Assembly: GCF_000336955.1 (NCBI RefSeq) | Contig: NZ_AOLI01000014.1 | Location: forward strand, 289,884 to 328,870 | Source of the DNA: Haloferax larsenii JCM 13917 | GTDB lineage: Archaea > Halobacteriota > Halobacteria > Halobacteriales > Haloferacaceae | DNA: 38,987 bases | Reading direction: 5' to 3' | Shown here: in pieces, positions 16,618 to 24,987 of the stretch | Layout: every line of letters begins with the position of its first letter | Numbering within the stretch: position 1 is the first letter of the stretch | The notes under the pieces: model-generated | Database searches by the model: none | What the model was told of the DNA's origin: nothing | Seen by the model: only the letters and a program-made list of their open reading frames with translations | Position numbers and translations under genes: made by a program

Positions 16618-16800
16618 TTAGAATACGTGGGAGTACCCGGTTACTATGAGTCCAACACCGAGTATTCGATAGAGCCACACCTTCTCGCTTGATGGAGGCG
16701 AAGTATCACGTCCGAACTCGTGTGCTCTTCTGGGTATCATCACGTATACTATCCCAAATAGAATCGTTCCCAGAGCCGCGATTTGTATGAGTATTCCCAT
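16618..16800 (-). CDS. Small two-helix membrane protein (hypothetical)
   Basis: This 60-residue protein starts MGILIQIAALGTILFGIVYV. It has two hydrophobic helices (about 3-21 and 43-58) joined by a polar loop with RRAHEFGRDTSPPSSEKVW. The pattern (helix, Pro/Ser/Glu loop, RILGVGLIVTGY) recalls the DUF6199 type of small membrane proteins, but the match is from memory and weak. Codon use is more AT-rich than its neighbours. It sits between the NO reductase and halocyanin genes, without a recognisable palindrome of its own. Confidence 0.5.
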   Translation of the reverse strand: MGILIQIAALGTILFGIVYVMIPRRAHEFGRDTSPPSSEKVWLYRILGVGLIVTGYSHVF

Positions 16801-16978
16801 CTCGACTATCCGTTGATGTGTAGTATATCTAAAAAATGGTCTAGTCTTTGCTGAACTCACGCGCTGCCTGTGTCACAGTATCCCCGCCAAGTTCTGAGGG
16901 ATTCAGCGGAGCCTCTAGTTTGTAAAAATAGGAGAAGCCGTACGATGCGGGACCCGTCCAGTTGCTCGATATCGGGTG

Positions 16979-17515
16979 CTATTCGACGACCACTGCCCCC
17001 TTCATCCCGAGTGTCTCGTGGGGGACACAGGAGTACTTGTAGACGCCCGCGCTCTCGAAGGTGTATTCGAACGTGTGACCTTCGTCGCCGACGAGCTCGG
17101 ATTCGAACTCACCGTCGGTGTGGACGACGTTGTGGGTGCCGCCCTTTCCGTTCCACGTCCACGTGACTGTGGTCCCCTTCGAAACGCGGACCGCCGCGGG
17201 ACCGAAGCCGAACGCGCCGCCGTTGGCCTCGACGCCGACATCGACTTCGACGGCGTCCGAACCAGTCTCGTCGACGACACCGTCGAAATTCTCGACGTCG
17301 TCGAACCAGCCATCAAAGTTCTGCGTTCCACCTGCTGCACCACTATCACTGCCCGAGGAGTCGCTCGTCTCCGTGTTCTCGGCTGGAGCCTCAGCCGTCT
17401 CTGGGTCCGAGGCAGCATCGCCGCTGGAACCTGTACAGCCAGCGAGTGCGGCCGAGATGGAAGTCGTCGCGACGAGTGCAGTAAACCGCCGTCTGCTGAG
17501 TCCAGTAGATGTCAT
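16979..17515 (-). CDS. Halocyanin (blue copper lipoprotein)
   Basis: This 178-residue protein is an electron carrier on the outer face of the membrane. The N-terminus has a Tat motif (SRRRFTAL) and lipobox ALAGC (Cys27), then an acidic Ser/Glu linker. The C-terminal cupredoxin domain (about 85-178) has all type 1 copper ligands: His in GGTHNVVH, then Cys, His and Met in YSCVPHETLGMKG. It probably carries electrons to the copper oxidase/nitrite reductase or the NO reductase of the same island. A palindrome (17558-17569) lies about 48 bp before its start. Confidence 0.95.
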   Translation of the reverse strand: MTSTGLSRRRFTALVATTSISAALAGCTGSSGDAASDPETAEAPAENTETSDSSGSDSGAAGGTQNFDGWFDDVENFDGVVDETGSDAVEVDVGVEANGGAFGFGPAAVRVSKGTTVTWTWNGKGGTHNVVHTDGEFESELVGDEGHTFEYTFESAGVYKYSCVPHETLGMKGAVVVE

Positions 17516-17557
17516 CGTCAGTTGTTCGTCGTCGCCGAGACAAGCAGACGATTACCC

Positions 17558-17569
17558 CGAATATGTTCG
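17558..17569. promoter_or_regulatory. CGAAC-type palindrome upstream of halocyanin
   Basis: The minus strand reads CGAACATATTCG within an 18-bp near-palindrome flanked by CCC/GGG (17555-17572). It is centred 48 bp upstream of the halocyanin ATG and just past the stop of the radical SAM gene. Confidence 0.75.
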
Positions 17570-17581
17570 GGGCGTATCTCG

Positions 17582-18697
17582 TCAGTCGTCGCTCGCCCGA
17601 CCGGCTGGCATCGGACCGTCGTAGTCAGTCGGGACGTAGTCGCACAGCGGGTCGCTCGCCAGTGGGTCGCCGGTGTGGGCGTATGCTCGGGACCGGCTGC
17701 CGCCGCAGACGTGCCGGAACTCGCACGCGCCGCACTTTCCGCTGAATTGGTCCGGGTCGCGAAGCGACTGGAAGAGGTCGCTCTCGCGGTAGCGTTCTAC
17801 GAGACTCGATTCGCGGACCGACCCTGCCGACTTCGGGAGGAACCCCGACGGATAGATGTCTCCCGTGTGGCTGACGAATGCGAAACCGTTGCCGGCGATG
17901 ATGCCCAGTCGGCGGCCGATACCGTCCACGTCAGGTGCGTCGGTCGAGTCGCGGCGGCGTTGAATCGCCACGCGGCGGTAGTGGGGCGCTTCGGTCGTCT
18001 TCACGCCGAACGGTGCTTCCTCACTCACCTCCGTGAGCCACGAGAGGATTCGCTCGGCACGCTCGGGAGTCACCGGGTCGAGGATGCGACCGCGACCAAC
18101 CGGGACGAGGAAGAACACCGACCAGAGCACCGCGTCGAGGTCGGCCACGAGGTCACGAATCGCCGGGAGTTCGTCGGCTGTCTGCGCGCAGACGGTCGTG
18201 TTTATCTGGAGTGGCACGCCGGCCGCCCGCGCTGCACGGGCCGCTTGCACTGTCTGCTCGAAACTCCCGTCTTCGCCACGGAAGGAGTCGTGGGCCGCCG
18301 GACTCCCGCCGTCGATACTCAAAGCGAGTCGCTGAATCCCGGCGTCACCGAGGTCACGAACCGTCTCGGGCGTGAGCGACGAGGTTCCGCTGGGCGTCAG
18401 CGTCATCCTGAGTCCCTGTTCAGTCCCGTACTCGACGAGTTCCGTGAGGTCTGACCGTGCCAGTGGGTCGCCCCCGGAGAGAACCACGAGTTGCCCGGGA
18501 CCGAACTCGCTGGCTTCGTCGAGCAATCGCTTGCCCTCTTCGGTGGTCAGTTCGTCGGGGTGTCGCGCCGGGGTCGCGTCCGCCCGACAGTGGTCGCACG
18601 CCAGGTCACAGGCCTGTGTGACTTCCCACACGAGGACGAACGGACGGCGACTCGTGTCGATAGCGGTGGGGTCCGGTCCGCGAGATGGGCGAGACAT
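17582..18697 (-). CDS. Radical SAM/SPASM protein of the denitrification island
   Basis: This 371-residue protein has the radical SAM cluster motif as CDLACDHC (CxxxCxxC) near residue 30, then SGGDPL and LSIDGG. A C-terminal SPASM-like segment (about 320-360) has GKCGACEFRHVCGGSR and a final Cys in DPLCDYVP, for auxiliary iron-sulfur clusters. It belongs near the AhbC/AhbD/NirJ-like and TIGR04053-type proteins, which act in heme or heme d1 synthesis or peptide modification. Here a role in heme supply for NO reductase is plausible, not proven. ATG at 18697 is preferred over the in-frame GTG at 18703. A palindrome lies 48 bp upstream. Confidence 0.88.
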   Translation of the reverse strand: MSRPSRGPDPTAIDTSRRPFVLVWEVTQACDLACDHCRADATPARHPDELTTEEGKRLLDEASEFGPGQLVVLSGGDPLARSDLTELVEYGTEQGLRMTLTPSGTSSLTPETVRDLGDAGIQRLALSIDGGSPAAHDSFRGEDGSFEQTVQAARAARAAGVPLQINTTVCAQTADELPAIRDLVADLDAVLWSVFFLVPVGRGRILDPVTPERAERILSWLTEVSEEAPFGVKTTEAPHYRRVAIQRRRDSTDAPDVDGIGRRLGIIAGNGFAFVSHTGDIYPSGFLPKSAGSVRESSLVERYRESDLFQSLRDPDQFSGKCGACEFRHVCGGSRSRAYAHTGDPLASDPLCDYVPTDYDGPMPAGRASDD

Positions 18698-18739
18698 AAT
18701 CACTCGACTGTTTCGACCGACACCCAGTGAACCACGTGG

Positions 18740-18751
18740 CGAACATGTTCG
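18740..18751. promoter_or_regulatory. CGAACATGTTCG site upstream of radical SAM gene
   Basis: This is a perfect palindrome centred 48 bp before the ATG at 18697 (minus strand). It lies in the divergent promoter shared with the DUF2249 gene. Confidence 0.75.
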
Positions 18752-18785
18752 CCTATCGCGGTGTTCGACGCAGCAGCCCCCACGT

Positions 18786-18797
18786 CGAACATCTTCG
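18786..18797. promoter_or_regulatory. CGAACATCTTCG site upstream of DUF2249 gene
   Basis: This palindrome has one mismatch and is centred 44 bp before the DUF2249 ATG at 18836. AACTATCT at about -30 could be the TATA box of a leaderless transcript. Confidence 0.7.
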
Positions 18798-18835
18798 GGG
18801 AGAACTATCTACGATTTCCCGCCGATTTTTCGACC

Positions 18836-19096
18836 ATGGATGTGGAACCGCTTCTGCAGGAGGCCGATGCACCGACCGGGAAGGCTATCGAATTCCTCGA
18901 CGCGCGCGACCTCCCGCCGCCGGAACCGCTGACGAAGACGATGAACAGCCTCGCGGAACTCGACTCGGAGACGGTCTTCGTCCAACTGAACGACCGCGCG
19001 CCGAAGTTCCTCTTCCCCAAACTCGACGACCGGGGGTTCGACTATCGGACCGTCGAGACCGACGACGGGACCGTGACGGCGATTTGGCGGCCGTAG
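18836..19096 (+). CDS. DUF2249 protein
   Basis: This 86-residue protein fits DUF2249 over nearly its whole length: LDARDLPPPEPLTKTMNSL, then VFVQLNDRAPKFLFPKLDDRGFDY. DUF2249 proteins are small TusA-like or SirA-like folds that often sit with nitric-oxide and denitrification genes; their chemistry is not settled. I start at MDVEPLL rather than the upstream in-frame ATG at 18761, because that extension would run through the regulatory palindrome. Divergent from the radical SAM gene. Confidence 0.87.
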   Translation: MDVEPLLQEADAPTGKAIEFLDARDLPPPEPLTKTMNSLAELDSETVFVQLNDRAPKFLFPKLDDRGFDYRTVETDDGTVTAIWRP

Positions 19097-19124
19097 GCTC
19101 CTGCGCCTACACGTATTTCTACAC

Positions 19125-19976
19125 CTACGCTGGATGACTGCTGTCGTCGTCGGATGGTTCCCACTCGATGAGTGTCGGCGACTCGGGGTCGATGTCGGCG
19201 ACGAACCGCATCGTCGCGATGTTCAGTGCAAGCCCAAGGACGCCCCCACCGACGATACCGACGAGCAGTCCGACGACCGGGATGTTGACCACCATCGCGG
19301 ATGCGACCAGCGAGACGCACGCGGTGAACGCGACGTATCCGAGGAAGTAGCTCACGTACGGGCCGCCACGAACAGCCAGCGAGTACGATTCTTGCAGCGC
19401 TGCCACGAGGCCCAGTTCTCGAAGGACGAGCAGATACGGCGTGGCGTAAAAGAGGTACGACACACCGAGAAACACGACTATCGCAGCGACGAATAACGCG
19501 GCTATTCCGCCTCCGAAACCCCCACTGCGGAATCCGACACCGGCCGCGAGTGGAAGCAAGACGAGTAACGGAAGAACGCCCAGTAGGAGAAACGGGACGA
19601 AGTAGGCCCGAACGTGGGCGAAAAAGTCGTAACTTCCGCGTTCCAGATACGACGCGACACTTCCGAAATATCCTGCCGTGAGGGCGGATTTCACGACGAC
19701 TGTTGCGGCGACGAGAAGCAGGATAGTCGGTGACATCCCGTCGACGATGCCGAACCTGACCGTGAACCCACTCGTCGGTACACTCACGAACGACCACACT
19801 GTCCCGACTGCGTGCGGGAATCCGAATTGGAGCCCGAAATACATGCCATCGTGTGCGAGAACCGACTGTATCTTATCTATCTCCAGACACGCGAACAGGA
19901 CGGGAATCAGGGTAAGTGGGGTGATATCGAGCGCACGTTCCCAACCGTCGGCGATGCGTTGTGTAAACCGCGGCAT
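19125..19976 (-). CDS. Polytopic membrane protein of unknown function
   Basis: This 283-residue protein has about six hydrophobic helices (for example LTLIPVLFACLEI, ILLLVAATVVVKSALTAGYF, FVPFLLLGVLPLLVLLPLAAGV, ALFVAAIVVFLGVSYLF, SYFLGYVAFTACVSLVASAMVV and VGLLVGIVGGGVLGL). It has amphipathic starts and an acidic C-terminal tail. The layout resembles haloarchaeal DUF4013-like membrane proteins. I prefer the ATG giving MPRFTQRIADGWERAL; an earlier in-frame ATG at 20054 adds 26 polar residues with Lys and Asn that look untranslated. It is convergent with the DUF2249 gene. Confidence 0.8.
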   Translation of the reverse strand: MPRFTQRIADGWERALDITPLTLIPVLFACLEIDKIQSVLAHDGMYFGLQFGFPHAVGTVWSFVSVPTSGFTVRFGIVDGMSPTILLLVAATVVVKSALTAGYFGSVASYLERGSYDFFAHVRAYFVPFLLLGVLPLLVLLPLAAGVGFRSGGFGGGIAALFVAAIVVFLGVSYLFYATPYLLVLRELGLVAALQESYSLAVRGGPYVSYFLGYVAFTACVSLVASAMVVNIPVVGLLVGIVGGGVLGLALNIATMRFVADIDPESPTLIEWEPSDDDSSHPA

Positions 19977-20131
19977 TAGTTCGACCCCCTTTTCGGGTGC
20001 TGGTGTGGTCGTCTTGTTCTGAAACTGGTTCGTTTGGAGGGCATCGTTTTCCACTCAATGATTAGAAGTAATACACTTTTTGTTGCGGTTGAGAGCGTTT
20101 GGACTTGTGCTGAGCCTCCGTTATAATGCCC

Positions 20132-20147
20132 CGCGGCGAGAGCCGCG
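20132..20147 (-). terminator. Hairpin after the GH97 gene
   Basis: CGCGGC and GCCGCG pair across a GAGA loop, 8 bp beyond the GH97 stop. An overlapping alternative stem GAGAGC/GCTCTC can also form. It might mark the 3' end of the transcript, though archaeal terminators usually depend on T-runs and none follows here. Confidence 0.3.
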
Positions 20148-20154
20148 ATAGCTC

Positions 20155-23100
20155 TCAGTCCAGCGAGACGAACGGGAGAGTCGCCGGACTACCATCGCTG
20201 TAGTCGAGGACGGACGACTGCGACTCCTCGTCGGGGACGATGACGTCGGCAACGAGCGGCGCATCGTCGACTGCACCCGATTTCGCACCGCCGAAGACGT
20301 ACGCACCGCGTTCCTCGCTGACCGGGCGAAGCGACCCGCGGTCTTCGGACTGCACCGCGGCGACGACCTCCAATTCCTTCGCGTCGACACCGTCGAAGGC
20401 CGCCCGGTTGAGCGTCAGTTTGACGGTGTTGTCCTCGGTATCGACTTCCTCCGTGAGCGCGATGGTGCTGCCCGATTCGTCGGTGAGCGGTGCCCCGGTC
20501 GCATCGACGGCGCTCTTGGTGAAGCCGCTCACTTCGAGGCGGTAGTGCCACGATTCTTCGAACGACACGTTCGCCCCGAGGTCGTCGAGACTCTCGTCGG
20601 CACCGCCGGAGTTACTCGGGTCGCGAACCCACAGGAGGAACAGTTGCGGCGAGAATCCACGGCCGCTCCCGAAGGCGTTGTACAGGTTCTCGACTTCGAA
20701 GGTCACCAGATACTCGTCCGGCGTCTGTTCGACCGTGACCGACTGGAGGTCGAACGCCCCGTCTTTGAAGGCACCATTGGTCGGATACGTGTAGGACCCC
20801 GGCCCGTCGTCGTCACCCGCCGGGTCCGACAGCGTCGCGACGGTCTCCGGCGGTTTGACCGTCACCGTCTCGGTGGCGAGCGTTTGCCCGTCTGTGGTTC
20901 GGACGGCCACGTCGTAGGTTCCGGGCGTGTCGATGGTGTACGAGAGCGTGTCTTCTTGGTCAGTCGCCCCCGGCGAGAACCGGACGTTCGAGGTCGCTTC
21001 GACCTCGCCATCGACGACGATTTCGACCGTCGTCCCACCGATGTAGTCGCCGGTGTTCGACCCCGTCGCGGTCACGAACGTCGCCCGAACGAACGGGTCG
21101 TCTCGAATCGAGACATCGACATCCTGCTCGGGTCGCTGGTACGTCGGAAGCCGCTCTAAATCCTCGTTGGTAGCCGGTCTGAAGCGAATCGCCGTTCCAC
21201 CGGTCTCTATCATCGACGCGAGAATCGTCGTCTCGGCCGTGACGATGGCTTCGTCGGTTCGGACCGCGTCGAGGTTCGCATCGTACGCTGCCTCGATGCC
21301 GTCCGAGTACAGTTCGGCGACGTACTTCCCTTTCGTGTGACCGAGACCGTTCGATTTGCTGTGGCCTTTGCCGTTCGATTTGTTGTGGCCTTTCCCATTC
21401 GACTTGCGGTGGCCCTTACCGTTTGATTTGTCGTGCCCTTTCCCATTCGAACGCCCTGGATTCGACGAGTGGCCTTCGCGTGCTCCCGGCGCGCTGTCGA
21501 GGAAGTCGAGTGGAACCTCCAGCGCCCGGCCGTTTTCGTCGGTCATGGCTCCGACGAACCACTCCTCTCCCTGCTTTCGTGCGACGACCGAGTACGACCC
21601 GATTTCGGCGTCGAGGACGCGAGTGTCGTCCCACGGTCCGGCCGGAACCGACTCGATGAAGTCGAACGCCTCGACGGTCGGCCCGCGGGTCGGGTCGGTC
21701 TCGGGGTCTGGCATCGGTGCGTCGGGTTCCGTCACTGCTACCGAGTCGAGGTTGAAACCGCCCGTGTCGTCGGCTCCGAGCGTGACGGTGACTTCGTTCG
21801 AACCGGCCGACAGCGAAACGCGAACGGAGACGGTGCTCCACTCGTCCCAGTACGTCGTCGATGGGAACGTCACCTGCTGTGCAGTGCCGCCGACGCGTAC
21901 GGTCGCCGTCCGGGGCGTTCCCTCGGGCACCGCGTTCTTCGTCGCGTCGCTCGCATACCGGAGGTGAAGGTCGTACTCACCAGCGGTTGCGACGTCTTCG
22001 ACCGTCCACGACAGGGAGGCACCGCTGTCGACGGTGTTCGGGTCGACAGGAACGTACGTTCCGCCGGAGGCACCGGCCCACTTCGCGGCCGTCGTGAAAC
22101 CGTCTCGGTCTGCGTCTTCTGCCTGCGATACGCCCCCGACTTCGACCGTCTCTTCGCGGTCGGCGAGGTACGAACTCGGGAGGTCGGCGACCATCTGGAG
22201 GCCGCTGAAGTACGTCGGGTACATGGCGAGTTGCTTCGCGCGAGTCGTCTCGATGCCGCCGGACCCCGAGTCAGTGTCGAAGATTCCCGGTGTGTACTCG
22301 ACGGGGCCGCCGAGCATCCGGGTGAAGGGGAACGTGACGTGGTGTGACGGGCTGACCCGACCGAAGGAGTCGTATTCCTGTCCGAGGACGCCCTCTCGGG
22401 TCATCACGTTCGGGAAGGTCCGGCGCTCTCCGGTCGGCTTGAGCGGTTCGTGAACCTCCAGCATCTGTCGGTGTTTGGCCGCCTCCCGGTAGACGAGTCG
22501 GTGGTGGTTGACGAGGAGTTGGCAGTGGTGGTTGTACGTCTCGCCGTCGATGGTGACGCCGCTGTCGGCGACGTACCCCGTCTTTATCGAGTGGATGCCG
22601 AGCGAGTCGTAGAACGCGAACGGACTCGAATCTGACTCCAGTTGCGACTCGTAGTTCGAAATGTTCCCCGCAGTTTCGTTGTGTGCGGTCATCCTGACCG
22701 GCGGGTTCAGACTGTCTCCGTAGTCCGTCACCGCCTCGATGTCGAAGTCCGGATACGTCTCGTCGAAGTCCATCGCACTGCCGTCGCCGGGGTAGGTGCT
22801 CCACCCTTCGTTCCACCCTTCCACGAGGACGCTCGGGATACCGTGTTCGCTGGCGAAGTCCATGTAGCGTTTCATGCGCTTCGTCTGCGCGCCGTGGTTT
22901 CCGGTTTCGGGGCCGCGGTACTCCCAGTCGGCACGGCCGGTAATCATGAGCCACCACACGCCGAGGAACTTCTGCGGCTCTATCCAGTCGGTTCCGTGAG
23001 GAAAGTTCGCGGAGTCGTGCGGTTCGTTGAGGTTGACGACGAGGTTCGATTCGACGAGGTCGCCCGGGCTCGACCCGACTTGAATCGTCCGCCATGGGGT

Positions 23101-23949
23101 TGTATGCGGTGCGGTCGCTGTCACCTTCGTCCCGTCGGGAAGCGGTGCGAGCGTCGATTCGAACGTCGTCGACCCGGTGGACGCGGGTTCGACAGCCATC
23201 GCCGCGTAATCGACGAGACTCGCCTCGTGGACGCTGAGATACGTCTCGTCGTCGGCTTTCATCGTTATCGGAGTGTGCGCGCCACCGAAGGGGCTTCGGT
23301 CGCCGATTTCGCTCAGCGGAGTCTCCTTGTAGGCGTACTCGTAGCTGTTGAAGTCGTTTTCGACCCACCACGACGTGTAATCTCCGGCGAAGGCGAACTC
23401 GGTCCGCTCGGCAGTGACGACGAACTCGCCGAACCCACTGTCTTCGGGGAACACGTATCGGAGACCCACTCCGTCGTCGAACGCACGGATTTCGACCGTG
23501 AGGTTCCGCTCGGTGCCGGTTGTCTCGGCGAGGCCAACCCTGAGTTCGGTGTAATGTTCGTCGATTTCGTCGTACTGGTCCCAGACCGGGGTCCATCGCG
23601 TGTCTACTGTCTGGCGCTCGGTCCCGGTGACGGTCAGGTCGCCCCCGAATTTGGGTTGTCCGTCGAATTCGAACCCGAGCGAGGACGGCTCGACGACCTG
23701 CGTTCCGTCGTACGAGACTGCGTAGGTCGGCGTCCCCGACGCCACGTCGAACTCCACGGTGACCGCTCCGTCTGGCGACGAGACGGTTTGAACGAGGTCG
23801 TCGTCGGCGTTCGACACTGTCGACGCGACTGTGTCGGGGACGTCTAGCGTGTACGACGATGCCGCGGCGACTGAGGTGAGGCCGCCGAGAAATTGTCGTC
23901 TGCTGAATTCTGGCTCGTTGCCATTTGAGTGGCGTTGTCTATCAGGCAT
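20155..23949 (-). CDS. Secreted GH97 glycosidase with glucodextranase C-terminal domain
   Basis: This 1264-residue exported glycosidase has a Tat signal near the N-terminus (SRRQFLGGLTS). GH97_N (about 40-300) is followed by the GH97 barrel (about 315-600). The barrel has SIKTGYVADSG at about 451, with Gly where retaining GH97 enzymes have the Asp nucleophile, as in SusB-type inverting alpha-glucosidases. HEPLKPTGERRTFPN and MTREGVLGQEY lie at about 499-522. A carbohydrate-binding-like beta domain (about 612-735) and GH97_C follow; GH97_C is interrupted by SNGKGH repeats (about 834-870). A CARDB-like segment and a Glucodextran_C domain (about 1042-1264, GDDDGPGSYTYPT) complete it. The likely substrate is an alpha-glucan. 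Single gene. Confidence 0.92.
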   Translation of the reverse strand: MPDRQRHSNGNEPEFSRRQFLGGLTSVAAASSYTLDVPDTVASTVSNADDDLVQTVSSPDGAVTVEFDVASGTPTYAVSYDGTQVVEPSSLGFEFDGQPKFGGDLTVTGTERQTVDTRWTPVWDQYDEIDEHYTELRVGLAETTGTERNLTVEIRAFDDGVGLRYVFPEDSGFGEFVVTAERTEFAFAGDYTSWWVENDFNSYEYAYKETPLSEIGDRSPFGGAHTPITMKADDETYLSVHEASLVDYAAMAVEPASTGSTTFESTLAPLPDGTKVTATAPHTTPWRTIQVGSSPGDLVESNLVVNLNEPHDSANFPHGTDWIEPQKFLGVWWLMITGRADWEYRGPETGNHGAQTKRMKRYMDFASEHGIPSVLVEGWNEGWSTYPGDGSAMDFDETYPDFDIEAVTDYGDSLNPPVRMTAHNETAGNISNYESQLESDSSPFAFYDSLGIHSIKTGYVADSGVTIDGETYNHHCQLLVNHHRLVYREAAKHRQMLEVHEPLKPTGERRTFPNVMTREGVLGQEYDSFGRVSPSHHVTFPFTRMLGGPVEYTPGIFDTDSGSGGIETTRAKQLAMYPTYFSGLQMVADLPSSYLADREETVEVGGVSQAEDADRDGFTTAAKWAGASGGTYVPVDPNTVDSGASLSWTVEDVATAGEYDLHLRYASDATKNAVPEGTPRTATVRVGGTAQQVTFPSTTYWDEWSTVSVRVSLSAGSNEVTVTLGADDTGGFNLDSVAVTEPDAPMPDPETDPTRGPTVEAFDFIESVPAGPWDDTRVLDAEIGSYSVVARKQGEEWFVGAMTDENGRALEVPLDFLDSAPGAREGHSSNPGRSNGKGHDKSNGKGHRKSNGKGHNKSNGKGHSKSNGLGHTKGKYVAELYSDGIEAAYDANLDAVRTDEAIVTAETTILASMIETGGTAIRFRPATNEDLERLPTYQRPEQDVDVSIRDDPFVRATFVTATGSNTGDYIGGTTVEIVVDGEVEATSNVRFSPGATDQEDTLSYTIDTPGTYDVAVRTTDGQTLATETVTVKPPETVATLSDPAGDDDGPGSYTYPTNGAFKDGAFDLQSVTVEQTPDEYLVTFEVENLYNAFGSGRGFSPQLFLLWVRDPSNSGGADESLDDLGANVSFEESWHYRLEVSGFTKSAVDATGAPLTDESGSTIALTEEVDTEDNTVKLTLNRAAFDGVDAKELEVVAAVQSEDRGSLRPVSEERGAYVFGGAKSGAVDDAPLVADVIVPDEESQSSVLDYSDGSPATLPFVSLD
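21350..21445. repeat. 24-bp in-frame tandem repeat in the GH97 gene
   Basis: Four 24-bp units (starts 21350, 21374, 21398, 21422) encode SNGKGHxK repeats, with a diverged fifth on the low-coordinate side (SNGLGHTK). The result is a Lys/His/Gly-rich loop, basic in an otherwise acidic protein. Confidence 0.88.
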
Positions 23950-24133
23950 CTGACGCTCTGTTATCCGTCATGATTGAAAGTTCTAATGGCGAAGAAATAT
24001 GTGTTCACTATTTCACGACTCGTCGAACGAGACGAGTGAGTCGCGGTGAGGCGGCACTAACGAAGCAGTACAGGGTGAAACGAGGCTCCACAGCAGCCGA
24101 AAAAAGTGACCGGGTAGTGTACCGACAGCGACC

Positions 24134-24886
24134 TCAGAGATACGCCGAGTCCCAGCGTGACGGACGTCGCTTGTTACCACACTGGTTGCAGACGATCTTC
24201 CCCATCGAGTCCATCGTTACTTCGAAGCTCTCGCAGTTTCCACAGAAGAAGCCGTACCGCTCCGTGCGGTTTTCGTCGACGTAGCTGGCGTAGAGCGGCG
24301 CTTGTGAGCCGCGGTCGCTCTCGTCGAACGCGACGTAGACGGTCTTCCCGTCGACCGTGTGGGGGTCCAGCGGGGACACGACGTCACCGTCAGCTCCGGG
24401 GAACCGGGCGAAGACTCGTTCGTCGTACTGCTCCTCACCGAGTTCGATGCGGCGGCCTTCGACCTCCTCGTAGCCGTGGTGGTCGTAGAATTCGGCTCCC
24501 GGTTCGTTGAGTTCGAGGACTTTCCCCGTCAGTCGGGTTGCCCCCTCGTCGACGAGCGCCTCTTCGGTCCGGGTGAGGAGTCGAGCCCCGATGCCGTGGC
24601 CGCGGTGGTCCGGGTGGACGTGTATCCAACTGATTTGGCCAGTAACGACGCCGTCACCGCCGAGGTAGCTCTGCGAGAAAGCCACGACGTCACCGTCCTC
24701 TTCACAGACGAGAAAGAGCGCGTCATCGTCGTCGAGCTCATCTGTGAGCCCACCGCCGTACCACTCGTCGACCGAGGTTTCGATGACGTCCTCGTCGAGT
24801 GCGTGGCCGTACGACGCAACGAGTGAGTCGTGTGCAACGCTTCGGATGCCATCGATGTCTGCTGTCGTGGCCTCACGGATGTCCAT
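24134..24886 (-). CDS. GNAT acetyltransferase with C-terminal zinc ribbon
   Basis: This 250-residue protein has an N-terminal GNAT domain (about 1-150) with the acetyl-CoA loop HPDHRGHGIGARLL and EFYDHHGYEE. A linker and a C-terminal domain (about 165-250) follow. The latter has two CxxC knuckles, FFCGNCES and IVCNQCGN, typical of a haloarchaeal zinc-ribbon domain (DUF5816-like). The fusion suggests the ribbon helps bind the substrate, perhaps a protein or nucleic acid; the substrate is unknown. I chose the ATG giving MDIREATTADID over the upstream MLSNHIRT. Confidence 0.9.
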   Translation of the reverse strand: MDIREATTADIDGIRSVAHDSLVASYGHALDEDVIETSVDEWYGGGLTDELDDDDALFLVCEEDGDVVAFSQSYLGGDGVVTGQISWIHVHPDHRGHGIGARLLTRTEEALVDEGATRLTGKVLELNEPGAEFYDHHGYEEVEGRRIELGEEQYDERVFARFPGADGDVVSPLDPHTVDGKTVYVAFDESDRGSQAPLYASYVDENRTERYGFFCGNCESFEVTMDSMGKIVCNQCGNKRRPSRWDSAYL

Positions 24887-24987
24887 AGTCCGTATGTGGT
24901 TTGATAACATAAAAAAGTAGTCGAGAACTGCTATTATCAGCGTGAATGTTTGATGTTCACTCAGTATCGGTGGAAATCAGTTGACGG

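Noticed and set aside
21350-21445. Regular 24-bp repeats considered as a CRISPR array
   Set aside because: The units are contiguous, have no unique spacers and are in frame within a glycosidase.
22271-23596. 441-codon minus-strand frame overlapping the GH97 gene
   Set aside because: It is an Arg/Pro-rich alternative frame of a clearly coding sequence with no recognisable domain.
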